From: Bacillota bacterium
Lineage (GTDB): Bacteria; Bacillota; Clostridia; Acetivibrionales; DSM-1351
Assembly (NCBI GenBank): GCA_023431385.1
Contig: JAEYWA010000145.1
Span: 1-18,463, forward strand
Length of the DNA stretch: 18,463 nt
Direction of reading: 5' to 3'
Position numbers and translations under genes: made by a program. The notes under the pieces were generated by a model. That model made no database searches, was not told the origin of the DNA, and saw only the letters and a list, made by a program, of their open reading frames with translations. Below, piece after piece: positions 8,452 through 16,255 of this stretch (positions within the stretch are counted from its first letter, which is position 1; every line of letters starts with the position of its first letter).

Positions 8452-9843
8452 ATGGAAAAAAAATTGCTAAGTATAGAAAATTTGATTTTACTTGGAGTTT
8501 TCTTATCTCCATGTTCTGACCTATTTGTGTTTAAGACCGTAATTTTTGATGTAAAAATACTTCAATTTCTTTGGAGTATAGTTTTTATATCTATATTAAT
8601 TTGTAAGGCATCATTTAAGGATTTCAAAATAGGTGAGAGCTTACTTAGTAAAAAAGACCATATAATTTTTGTATTATATATTACCTCACTCGTTTTATCC
8701 TGTTTATTCTCCTTCAATTTTGGTCTTTCCTTTAAAGAGTTGTTACAATATATCTACCTTTTTCTTATAATGTTAGTTATTTATAAATACTCAAATAATG
8801 AGGATATGTTTAATAAAATAATTCATTCAATAATATTATGTAATATATTATTGGTCACTGTTTCAATAATTAGTTATCTAAACGGAAGACTGCTTATTCC
8901 ATCCTTTATAATGTATCCGGACGGATCCTTGCTGGTGATTGACAGTGTATATAAGACGCAGGCACTTGTAGAATCAAATAGTATTATAAACAGGCTGGAA
9001 GGAGTTATGGGATTAGGTACTGTAGGAATTGCGAACTGTATCCTTATCCAATCTCTTTTTATAAATTACATGGTAAGAAAAAGCTCTGGAAGAATGAAAA
9101 CGTTCTATCTGGTTGTGTTTGCTGCCAACGTTGTGGCAATGGGATTAACTTATTCCAGAGCAGCGTTAATAACCTTTATAATAATCCATTTTATCTCTCT
9201 GCTTGGTAGTAATAGGAAAACTAACTTTGCTCTTGCAATAATAGGTGTTTGTAGTATTCCTATCGTACTATCCTTTTTCCCCAGCTTATATGAAAGGCTT
9301 TTGGAGGCATTTAATACTCAGGAGGGCTCTACAAAATATCATCTTGTACAATGGATGGTTTCACTTAAAGAAGGATATGATCATATGGCAACCGGTATTG
9401 GTATAGGAAATGCGGCATTTCAGCAGGATATGTACAAGGATATGTTCAGCTATCTATTCAGGAAGTTCAATTTGTATAATGTCAATGGATCAAATGTTCA
9501 TAACTTTATATTGCAAATATGGGCTGAACAGGGCTTAACAGGGTTGGTTACAAATATGGCATTAATTTTCTATCCAATAGTAAACAACTTAAAATTCAAA
9601 TATATCAGTAGAGCTAAAGGTGAAAAAACCATTTCGGATTATATTTTATTAGCGTATGTTGCAACACTATTTAATAACCTTACCAATAATAACTTTTATA
9701 TCGAGACATTCTGGATATTGGCAGGATTGGCATATGCCTCCTTAAAATTTCAACCAGCTGATTTCAAGGAAGCAAAACTTATTTCAGGGAGGGATTACTT
9801 TGAAGAGACTTATTTCAAAACTGATATCAAAATTGAAAAATGA
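8452..9843 (+). CDS. O-antigen ligase/polymerase-like membrane protein (Wzy candidate)
   Basis: This roughly 463-residue polytopic membrane protein has around ten or more hydrophobic helices. The periplasmic-loop motif VHNFILQIWAEQGLTGL matches the conserved histidine region of the O-antigen ligase/Wzy superfamily. In a locus with a flippase and a Wzz protein it is the best candidate for the polymerase that joins repeat units outside the membrane. I placed the start at ATG 8452, next to GGAGGAG at 8443-8449 (short spacing). An in-frame TTG at 8431 has no good site. The last 44 nt overlap the next gene. Polymerase and ligase activities are not separable from sequence alone. Confidence 0.8.
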   Translation: MEKKLLSIENLILLGVFLSPCSDLFVFKTVIFDVKILQFLWSIVFISILICKASFKDFKIGESLLSKKDHIIFVLYITSLVLSCLFSFNFGLSFKELLQYIYLFLIMLVIYKYSNNEDMFNKIIHSIILCNILLVTVSIISYLNGRLLIPSFIMYPDGSLLVIDSVYKTQALVESNSIINRLEGVMGLGTVGIANCILIQSLFINYMVRKSSGRMKTFYLVVFAANVVAMGLTYSRAALITFIIIHFISLLGSNRKTNFALAIIGVCSIPIVLSFFPSLYERLLEAFNTQEGSTKYHLVQWMVSLKEGYDHMATGIGIGNAAFQQDMYKDMFSYLFRKFNLYNVNGSNVHNFILQIWAEQGLTGLVTNMALIFYPIVNNLKFKYISRAKGEKTISDYILLAYVATLFNNLTNNNFYIETFWILAGLAYASLKFQPADFKEAKLISGRDYFEETYFKTDIKIEK

Positions 9844-10516
9844 AAATTATGAAATCGATTCTAATCTGAGTGTAATTGATATAGTTAACACTCTAATAAA
9901 CAGAGGCTTACAAGTTTTGAGGGGATTATTTAAAAGAATCGGAGTCAAACAATGCAAAGGGATTCTATTCTGTGGATCAAAAGTTAAGTTAACGTATAAA
10001 GGCAAGCTTTCTATCGGTAGTAATGTAATATTTGAAGATAACACCTGCATAAACTCATTAAGTAAGGCTGGAGTAAGGATTGGAAATAACGTATCTATTG
10101 GGAGAAATAGTATTATTGAGTGCACAGGCGTAGTAAGAGAACTGGGAGAGGAACTGATAATAGGTAACCATGTGGGTATAGCACCAAATGCTTTTATAGC
10201 TGTCAGAGGTAGGGTTGAAATCGGTGACAATACAATTTTTGGGCCGGGAGTCAGTATTCATGCCGAAAATCATATATTCAGCGATCAATATAAACCCATA
10301 AGACAACAAGGTTCCAGCAGAAAGGGAATAACCATCGGAAATGATTGTTGGATAGGATCAAAGGTAGTAATTTTAGATGGCGTGAAAATAGGGGATGGAT
10401 GCATTATTGCAGCAGGAGCAGTAGTAAACAGCAATATTCCGGATTATGCTGTCGCAGGTGGAGTACCTGCTAAAATAATTAAATACAGAGGCACAATCGA
10501 GGCCCGGAAAGCATAA
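9800..10516 (+). CDS. Hexapeptide-repeat acyltransferase (WbbJ/WcaF-like)
   Basis: This 238-residue left-handed beta-helix enzyme is predicted to transfer acetyl or another acyl group to a sugar. Hexapeptide turns such as IGSNVIFEDN, IGNNVSIGRNS, IGDNTIFGPGV and IGDGCIIAAGAVV run from about residue 70 to the end. HAENHIF holds the likely catalytic histidine, and NDCWIGSKVVI with VAGGVPAKII is the usual C-terminal signature. The start is TTG at 9800, supported by GGGAGGG at 9787-9793 with 7 nt spacing. This makes a 44-nt overlap with the polymerase gene. The first 50 or so residues are a basic helical extension outside the repeats. Acceptor unknown. Confidence 0.85.
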   Translation: MKRLISKLISKLKNENYEIDSNLSVIDIVNTLINRGLQVLRGLFKRIGVKQCKGILFCGSKVKLTYKGKLSIGSNVIFEDNTCINSLSKAGVRIGNNVSIGRNSIIECTGVVRELGEELIIGNHVGIAPNAFIAVRGRVEIGDNTIFGPGVSIHAENHIFSDQYKPIRQQGSSRKGITIGNDCWIGSKVVILDGVKIGDGCIIAAGAVVNSNIPDYAVAGGVPAKIIKYRGTIEARKA

Positions 10517-10528
10517 GGTTCACAGAGG

Positions 10529-11761
10529 ATGAAGATATTAGTTGTAAATAAATTCCTATACTATAAAGGCGGAAGTGAAACATATATGTTTCACTTGTTT
10601 GAATATATGAAAAAATTAGGCCATGAAATCGAGTATTTTGGAATGGAGGACTCAAGAAACGTTGTTGGCAACAGTGCCGGGGAAAATATATCCAATCTCG
10701 ATTTTAATGGTAATATGTTAAGAAAGGCTTCATATCCGTTCAAAGTTATTTACTCACTTGAAGCAAAGAGTAAAATCAGCAAAGTAATTAAATCTTTCAA
10801 ACCCGATATAGTACACTTAAATAACTACAATTACCAGGTCACTCCATCAATCATATATGAAATTAAGAAATATAACCTTCCGGTTGTTCAGACACTTCAT
10901 GATCCCCAATTGGTCTGTCCGTATCATCGACTATACAACAATAAGCGAAGGGAGTATTGTGAAAAATGTAGCGGAGGTAGGTTTGTAAAGTGTGTAACAG
11001 AAAGATGTATAGACAACTCAATGTTAAAAAGCATATTAGGTGCACTGGAAGGCTATATATACAGACAGCTTGGAACGTATAACTACATTGATTACTTTAT
11101 ATCTCCAAGCCACTTTCTTAAAGAAAAAATAATCAGTATGAGTTCGAACATTTCGAGAGAAAAATTCAGAGTCTTACATAATTTCACAAACAGCATTATT
11201 ACTGAATATACTGCTGTTAAGGAGCCATATGTTTTATATTTTGGGAGAATCTCAGCAGCAAAAGGAATACAGACTTTAATTTCTGCCTGTAAAAACCTGC
11301 CACAAATAAAGTTTAAATTTGCAGGATCAGGACAACTTGAAAATGAGCTTACAGGTATAGATAATGTTGAATTTCTGGGATATAAAACGGGTGAAGAGCT
11401 GAAAAACCTTATAAGCAAAGCTTTATTTTCAGTCTGTCCCTCGGAATGGTTTGAAAATTGCCCAATGTCTGTACTGGAATCACAGATGTATGGAACTCCT
11501 GTTATTGGTTCCAATATTGGTGGGATTCCGGAGTTGATAAAAAATAATTATGATGGCCTGTTATTTGCCTCGGGGGATTCAGAGGATTTGACAAGAAAAA
11601 TAAAATACTTGTATGACAATGACGCAATTCTGAAAAGGTTTTCAGAAAACTGCATAAAGAAAGCGAGAGAGTTTTCCATTGAAAATTACTGTGAAAAGCT
11701 AAAAAATATATATAATTTGGCGATAGAAAAACATTTACCGACTCAAAGAGTATCCGGCTGA
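10529..11761 (+). CDS. Glycosyltransferase family 4 with Cys cluster (second)
   Basis: This 410-residue retaining GT-B glycosyltransferase has an N-terminal glycine loop (YKGGSETYM, 12-20), a donor-side loop YFGRISAAKGI (237-247) and the E309-x7-E317 motif in ENCPMSVLES. After HDPQLVCPYH at 124-133 it carries cysteines at 130, 144, 147, 155 and 160, an arrangement that could bind a metal or form a structural loop. The start lies 12 nt after the acyltransferase stop, with only AAGG about 10 nt upstream. It likely adds a sugar to the EPS repeat unit. Substrate not recognisable. Confidence 0.85.
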   Translation: MKILVVNKFLYYKGGSETYMFHLFEYMKKLGHEIEYFGMEDSRNVVGNSAGENISNLDFNGNMLRKASYPFKVIYSLEAKSKISKVIKSFKPDIVHLNNYNYQVTPSIIYEIKKYNLPVVQTLHDPQLVCPYHRLYNNKRREYCEKCSGGRFVKCVTERCIDNSMLKSILGALEGYIYRQLGTYNYIDYFISPSHFLKEKIISMSSNISREKFRVLHNFTNSIITEYTAVKEPYVLYFGRISAAKGIQTLISACKNLPQIKFKFAGSGQLENELTGIDNVEFLGYKTGEELKNLISKALFSVCPSEWFENCPMSVLESQMYGTPVIGSNIGGIPELIKNNYDGLLFASGDSEDLTRKIKYLYDNDAILKRFSENCIKKAREFSIENYCEKLKNIYNLAIEKHLPTQRVSG

Positions 11762-11861
11762 TTGATAAAGTTTGAGCCGTAGAAATCGGATTTATGTATC
11801 TGTCCTAATATACTACTGATTGAAATAAACTCAAGAATTTTATTGCATGGGAGAGAAATCA

Positions 11862-13481
11862 ATGAAAATAAGCCTTAAAAAAGTCTTCTTTATTCTTATA
11901 CTAGCTGTAACGTTAGTAATATTATCAGCGCCAACTTTATTTGTAAGCGATACTGATAGTTTTTATCCCAAGGCAATAAATAACAGTTATCAGGATTATG
12001 GAGTCGGAGGTAGAATTATGGACATCGCTCAAACTCAAACTGTTAGTGCTGCTCAGATAAATAAAAAAGGAAATGCCAATTACTATAACAATAAAAATGG
12101 AGAATACTATGCTGATGCCAAATTTAAGGTAAAAGCCAATGATAATACTACCTATCTTGTCAGCTTGCTGAATTCAGGAGAGACAATAAATCTTCCTGCC
12201 GGAAATTATTTATGCAGGACAAATCTCGTTCTGAAAAACAGACGCTTGAAAATCACTGGTGTGCCTGGAAAAACCAAAATTGTATTCGATTCAAAAAACT
12301 TTGTGCTTAATGATACCATAACCTTTAGGGAGGGCTTCATCATTAATGAAAGTTATTATAGTGAATACAAGGATAATACTGCTCAGGATATAAGCATATC
12401 AAGTGTTACCTTTGAGTATAAAAGATTTTCTTCAAATTCACCAAAGACAATGTTACTGCTTAAGAACATAAAGAAGGCCGACATTAATAATTGCTCCTTT
12501 ATAGCAGATTTACCCAATAGTATTGATGTGACTAATATAGACCTATACAATGGCTGTAAAAATGTAACCATTTCGGACTGTTCTTTTAACAATAGAACTA
12601 AAGCCTCTAGCGGAGGATGTGTTTGGGTCAGAAATTTAACGTCTAATAAAGCGAGAGTAAACGGGAACCTGACAGAAAACATCAACATCAACAAGTGTTC
12701 TTTTGATAAGGATTCGAAGGATGAAGTAATTGCTGTATATTCGTCGGTGGGTGACGTAAAGGATGTAACAATAAGTAACTGCAGTATAAATGATTATTCT
12801 GAACTACAGGAAATAGTATTAAGTGCTTATTCAAGTGAAGACAAGTATTATGGAGTTGTAGAGAATGTCACCATACACAATAATGATATATATTCCAAAA
12901 ACTATAATGCGTTTGTAATTATGATCGGCGTTGAAAATAGAACAAAGCCGGCAAGTAACGTAACAATTGCAAACAATAAAATAGTTACCGATTCCACCAA
13001 CTCCAACAGGAAAATAACAATATACAATTCAACTAATAATAAAAACGGTAATGTTGTCCTGAACAACAATGTTATAAACGCAGTCAGTGGTAGCTATTAT
13101 GTAGCTATTGCCAATGCTACGGCTTCGGTAGGTAACACTATTACCGGAAATTTTGAAAACGGTATTGTAGGCGGTACGGTTATAAATAATACTATCATTG
13201 GTGCAATAAATGGTATAGTTACACCTGATATTGCGCTGAATAATAAAGTATCGCAGGGTAAGTTCGGAGTAAGGGTATACAGTAACAGTGACAGCATGAT
13301 AACAAAAAATGTTATAGAACTTGATAAAAGTATCGGAGTTTGTGGTATCGATATACCCTCTCAAGGTTACGTAACAGTTTTAAATAATACTATATATACT
13401 TTAACCGCAAATCAAAAGGGAATTACAGCAAAAAAACCTAATACGATACTGAGTGGTAATAATACTATAAGTATGGGTTAA
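11862..13481 (+). CDS. Secreted parallel beta-helix protein (pectate-lyase-like fold)
   Basis: This roughly 539-residue protein begins with a basic stretch and a hydrophobic core (KKVFFILILAVTLVILSAP), a Sec signal peptide or N-terminal anchor. From about residue 90 to the end it shows repeated PbH1-like strands of the type VTISNCSF, VTIHNNDIYS, VTIANNKIV and VLNNNVINA, typical of right-handed beta-helix proteins that bind or cleave polysaccharide. INLPAGNYLC and LKITGVPGKTKI form the usual N-terminal part. Being inside an EPS operon, it could trim, modify or epimerise the polymer outside the cell. No catalytic residues are recognised and no LPXTG or SLH anchor is seen. The ATG at 11862 with GGGAGAG upstream is preferred over the in-frame ATG at 11847. 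Confidence 0.8.
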   Translation: MKISLKKVFFILILAVTLVILSAPTLFVSDTDSFYPKAINNSYQDYGVGGRIMDIAQTQTVSAAQINKKGNANYYNNKNGEYYADAKFKVKANDNTTYLVSLLNSGETINLPAGNYLCRTNLVLKNRRLKITGVPGKTKIVFDSKNFVLNDTITFREGFIINESYYSEYKDNTAQDISISSVTFEYKRFSSNSPKTMLLLKNIKKADINNCSFIADLPNSIDVTNIDLYNGCKNVTISDCSFNNRTKASSGGCVWVRNLTSNKARVNGNLTENININKCSFDKDSKDEVIAVYSSVGDVKDVTISNCSINDYSELQEIVLSAYSSEDKYYGVVENVTIHNNDIYSKNYNAFVIMIGVENRTKPASNVTIANNKIVTDSTNSNRKITIYNSTNNKNGNVVLNNNVINAVSGSYYVAIANATASVGNTITGNFENGIVGGTVINNTIIGAINGIVTPDIALNNKVSQGKFGVRVYSNSDSMITKNVIELDKSIGVCGIDIPSQGYVTVLNNTIYTLTANQKGITAKKPNTILSGNNTISMG

Positions 13482-13514
13482 TAACACAAGTCAATTACAT
13501 TATTGTTAAATAAA

Positions 13515-13550
13515 GGCTCATGATATTAATAAATCATGGGTCATTCTTTT
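13515..13550 (+). terminator. Intrinsic terminator after the beta-helix gene
   Basis: GGCTCATGAT at 13515-13524 pairs with ATCATGGGTC at 13533-13542 over 10 bp (two G-T wobbles) around an eight-base AT loop. ATTCTTTT follows. It sits 34 nt past the beta-helix stop and 36 nt before the next start. It could end the first transcript, or be read through when a NusG paralog modifies the polymerase. Confidence 0.6.
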
Positions 13551-13577
13551 GTATAAATAAGGAGGCATGATAAGTAT

Positions 13578-14021
13578 ATGGATAAACTTATGAATCTCTT
13601 AATCAGTATGAGAAGGAACTTTATCCTGGTTAAATTATCTTATGTTTTAATGCGTTTTTTAGGTATATGCATCCCTCCAAATGTAAAGATCGGAAAGAAT
13701 TTAAAACTTGTCCATTGGGCATACGGGCTGGTAATTCACCCTAATACGATAATTGGAGACAATGTGAGAATATATTCCGGAGTTACTATTGGAAGAGCAG
13801 ATATATTTATTGAGAACCGGGCGGATATAAAGATAGTTATAGAAGATAATGCAATAATTTGTACGGGTGCAAAAATTCTGTGCAAGGGGGAGCAGCTTGT
13901 AGTTGGTAAAGGCTCAATTATAGGAGCAAATTCAGTATTGTTTAGATCAACAGGGGCAGGAGAAATATGGGGTGGTATTCCTGCCCTCAAGATAAAAGAT
14001 GTTATTAAATCCAGTATATAA
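13578..14021 (+). CDS. CysE-like hexapeptide acetyltransferase
   Basis: This 147-residue left-handed beta-helix protein resembles the C-terminal half of serine O-acetyltransferase (CysE). It has LVHWAYGLVIHPNTIIGDNV with H46 and H54, IYSGVTIGRAD, and a final GGIPALKIK. It lacks the CysE N-terminal helical domain, and its location among EPS genes favours sugar acetylation over cysteine synthesis. The preceding GGAGG at 13561-13565 is 12 nt from the ATG, wider than usual. A nine-codon frame starting at 13567 lies between them and is probably not meaningful. It follows a likely terminator, so it may begin a second transcription unit. Confidence 0.78.
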   Translation: MDKLMNLLISMRRNFILVKLSYVLMRFLGICIPPNVKIGKNLKLVHWAYGLVIHPNTIIGDNVRIYSGVTIGRADIFIENRADIKIVIEDNAIICTGAKILCKGEQLVVGKGSIIGANSVLFRSTGAGEIWGGIPALKIKDVIKSSI

Positions 14022-14070
14022 TGTCAGAAAGATTATTATACCAAAATGGAAAGAAGAGGTACGGTGCGTT

Positions 14071-15123
14071 ATGTCAAAAAGAACATTATATGGTTCGATT
14101 ATAATTACATATCGCTGCAATGCTAAATGCAACATGTGTGATTGCTTTAAGGACCCGAGTAAGCCGGAAGAGGAAATAACCTTGGATATCATAAGAAAAT
14201 TGCCCGAGATGGCATTTACCAACATAACAGGCGGAGAACCCTTTATTCGGAAGGATATCCATGATATTGTCAGGGAACTTTACAAGAAGACCAATAGAAT
14301 AGTTATTTCGACTAATGGTTACTTTACAGACAGAATTCTTGATTTATGCAGAGATTTTCCGGAGGTAGGCATAAGAATAAGCATTGAAGGGCTGCAGGAG
14401 GCAAATGATAATATACGGGGAATACCTGATGGTTTCAACAGAGGCTATAATACACTGAAAAAACTTGTTGCAGCCGGGCATAAAGATGTCGGCTTTGGCT
14501 GCACGGTGCAGGAAATGAATTCTCAGGATCTGATTCCGCTATATAAACTCTCTGATGAGCTGGATATGGAATTTGCTACTGCAACCTTGCACAATTCCTT
14601 CTATTTCAGGAAAACCGACAATAAAATCAACGACAGGCTAAAGGTAGCCAAAGCCTTTGAACAGCTTGTAAACCAGCTTCTCAAGTCCAGGTCGCCAAAA
14701 AAGTGGTTCAGAGCCTATTTCAATCATGGACTTGTAAACTACATATATGGGAATAAGCGATATTTACCTTGTGATATGGGAAGCAACGGATTTTTTGTCG
14801 ACCCCTTCGGGCATGTGCTACCCTGCAACGGCAGTAACGAAAGAATGTCAATGGGATCGCTGCAGGAAAATACCTGGGAGGAAATCTGGAATTCACCACG
14901 GGCAGAGGAAGTCAGAAGAAGGGTTAAGAATTGTCCAAAAAACTGTTGGATGATAGGTAGTGTTGCCCCAGCCATGAAGCAAAGAATATGGGTTCCCATG
15001 TGGTGGGTAGCAAAGCATAAGCTGAAGGGCAGCTATAGTCTTAAGGAAAATAAATTTATAGATTGCAAGGAGTTTAGCTCATATGAAAATCGCAATGATA
15101 GGGCAAAAGGGTATTCCGTCTAG
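14071..15123 (+). CDS. Radical SAM protein with Cys-rich C-terminal (SPASM/twitch-like) domain
   Basis: This roughly 350-residue enzyme has the [4Fe-4S] motif C16-x3-C20-x2-C23 and the SAM-binding GGEP at 54-57, so it should generate a 5'-deoxyadenosyl radical. The C-terminal part holds C234, C252, C288 and C292 around VDPFGHVLPCNGS and a final CPKNCW. This fits an auxiliary Fe-S cluster of twitch or SPASM type, a class that includes many peptide-modifying maturases and some sugar or cofactor enzymes. I favour ATG 14071, with AAGAAGAGG upstream, over the in-frame ATG at 13999, which would overlap the acetyltransferase and has no site. The 3' end overlaps the next gene by 41 nt. Its substrate could be the EPS sugar or the downstream peptide. 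Confidence 0.85.
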   Translation: MSKRTLYGSIIITYRCNAKCNMCDCFKDPSKPEEEITLDIIRKLPEMAFTNITGGEPFIRKDIHDIVRELYKKTNRIVISTNGYFTDRILDLCRDFPEVGIRISIEGLQEANDNIRGIPDGFNRGYNTLKKLVAAGHKDVGFGCTVQEMNSQDLIPLYKLSDELDMEFATATLHNSFYFRKTDNKINDRLKVAKAFEQLVNQLLKSRSPKKWFRAYFNHGLVNYIYGNKRYLPCDMGSNGFFVDPFGHVLPCNGSNERMSMGSLQENTWEEIWNSPRAEEVRRRVKNCPKNCWMIGSVAPAMKQRIWVPMWWVAKHKLKGSYSLKENKFIDCKEFSSYENRNDRAKGYSV

Positions 15124-16255
15124 ATCGGGGGGGATAGAGATCCATGTGGATGAAATATCCAAAAGGCTTGTATGCCTGGAGTGCCAGGTGGAAGTTTATT
15201 GCAGAAAGGATTATTGCGATCAGGAGTTTGAGGCTGGGAATTATGAGGGTGTAAAGCTGAAATACACTCCATTTTTAAAATCAAAGCATCTGGATGCCAT
15301 AACTCACACCCTTACCTCAACAATAAGTGCTCTTTTATCAAGCTGCGAGATATTTCACTATCATGCATTAGGACCATCAACGCTGGCTTTTATACCAAGG
15401 CTGTTCGGCAAAAAGGTTGTATGTACTGTTCATGGACTGGATTGGCAAAGAGGAAAATGGGGAAAATTTGCAGCCGCCTTCCTTAAGTTCGGGGAATATG
15501 CCACTGCAAAATTTGCCCATAAGACAATCAGTGTTTCAAGAAATCTTATTGGATATTACAAAGAGAAATATGGCATGGAACCCACATATATTCCTAATGG
15601 AGTAGAAAGGCCTGATTTGCTGAAGGCTCAAGTAATAAAGGAAAAGTATAATCTTGACAGTGATGAGTATATTCTTTTTCTAGCCCGGCTTGTACCCGAA
15701 AAGGGAGTTCATTACCTGATAAATGCCTTTAATAATATTAAAACGGAGAAAAAATTGGTAATTGCGGGTGGTTCAAGCCATAGCAGCGATTACGAGCTAG
15801 AAATAAGAAAGCAGGCTGCTGGAAACAAAAATATCATTTTTACCGGGTTTGTACGGGATCAGGAATTGGCGGAGCTATATAGCAACGCTTATTTTTATGT
15901 CTTGCCTTCCGACATAGAAGGGCTGCCTATAAGTCTTTTGGAGGCAATGAGTTATGGTAACTGTTGTCTTGTAAGCGATATACCTGAAAATACAAATGTT
16001 ATTGGAACTATTGGTTACAGCTTTTCAAAATCAGATGTTGAGGACTTGATAAAAAAACTAGCAATATTACTTAATGATAAAGATAAGGTTTTAAGAGTTA
16101 GAGCCCTTGCGGGCAATTACATTCTAAATAAATACAATTGGGACAGGATAGCTGTTGAGACTAAAAATCTTTATAAGAGTGTACTTAAACCAAATAGCAA
16201 AAAAAATCACAGCTGGAGGTTGGGAAATGAAGGAAAAAGACATAATCTTAACTGA
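15083..16255 (+). CDS. Glycosyltransferase family 4 (third)
   Basis: This 390-residue GT-B enzyme opens with MKIAMIGQKGIPSRSGGIE, a start typical of a rhamnosyl/glucosyl GT4 subgroup found in capsule loci. Donor-side residues are visible: R202 and K207 in LARLVPEKG, and E279-x7-E287 in EGLPISLLE. HYHALGP and VHGLDW are acceptor-side motifs. AAGGAG at 15067-15072 precedes the ATG, which lies 41 nt inside the radical SAM gene, so the two are probably co-translated. The last 29 nt overlap the nucleotidyltransferase gene. Sugar specificity is not decidable by eye. Confidence 0.86.
   Translation: MKIAMIGQKGIPSRSGGIEIHVDEISKRLVCLECQVEVYCRKDYCDQEFEAGNYEGVKLKYTPFLKSKHLDAITHTLTSTISALLSSCEIFHYHALGPSTLAFIPRLFGKKVVCTVHGLDWQRGKWGKFAAAFLKFGEYATAKFAHKTISVSRNLIGYYKEKYGMEPTYIPNGVERPDLLKAQVIKEKYNLDSDEYILFLARLVPEKGVHYLINAFNNIKTEKKLVIAGGSSHSSDYELEIRKQAAGNKNIIFTGFVRDQELAELYSNAYFYVLPSDIEGLPISLLEAMSYGNCCLVSDIPENTNVIGTIGYSFSKSDVEDLIKKLAILLNDKDKVLRVRALAGNYILNKYNWDRIAVETKNLYKSVLKPNSKKNHSWRLGNEGKRHNLN

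Noticed and set aside
13578..14021. True CysE of cysteine biosynthesis
   Set aside because: It is only 147 residues and lacks the N-terminal helical domain. The context is polysaccharide genes with no cysteine synthase nearby.
13999..14070. 24-residue N-terminal extension of the radical SAM protein
   Set aside because: The ATG at 13999 has no ribosome site and lies inside the acetyltransferase gene. The radical SAM fold starts directly after ATG 14071.
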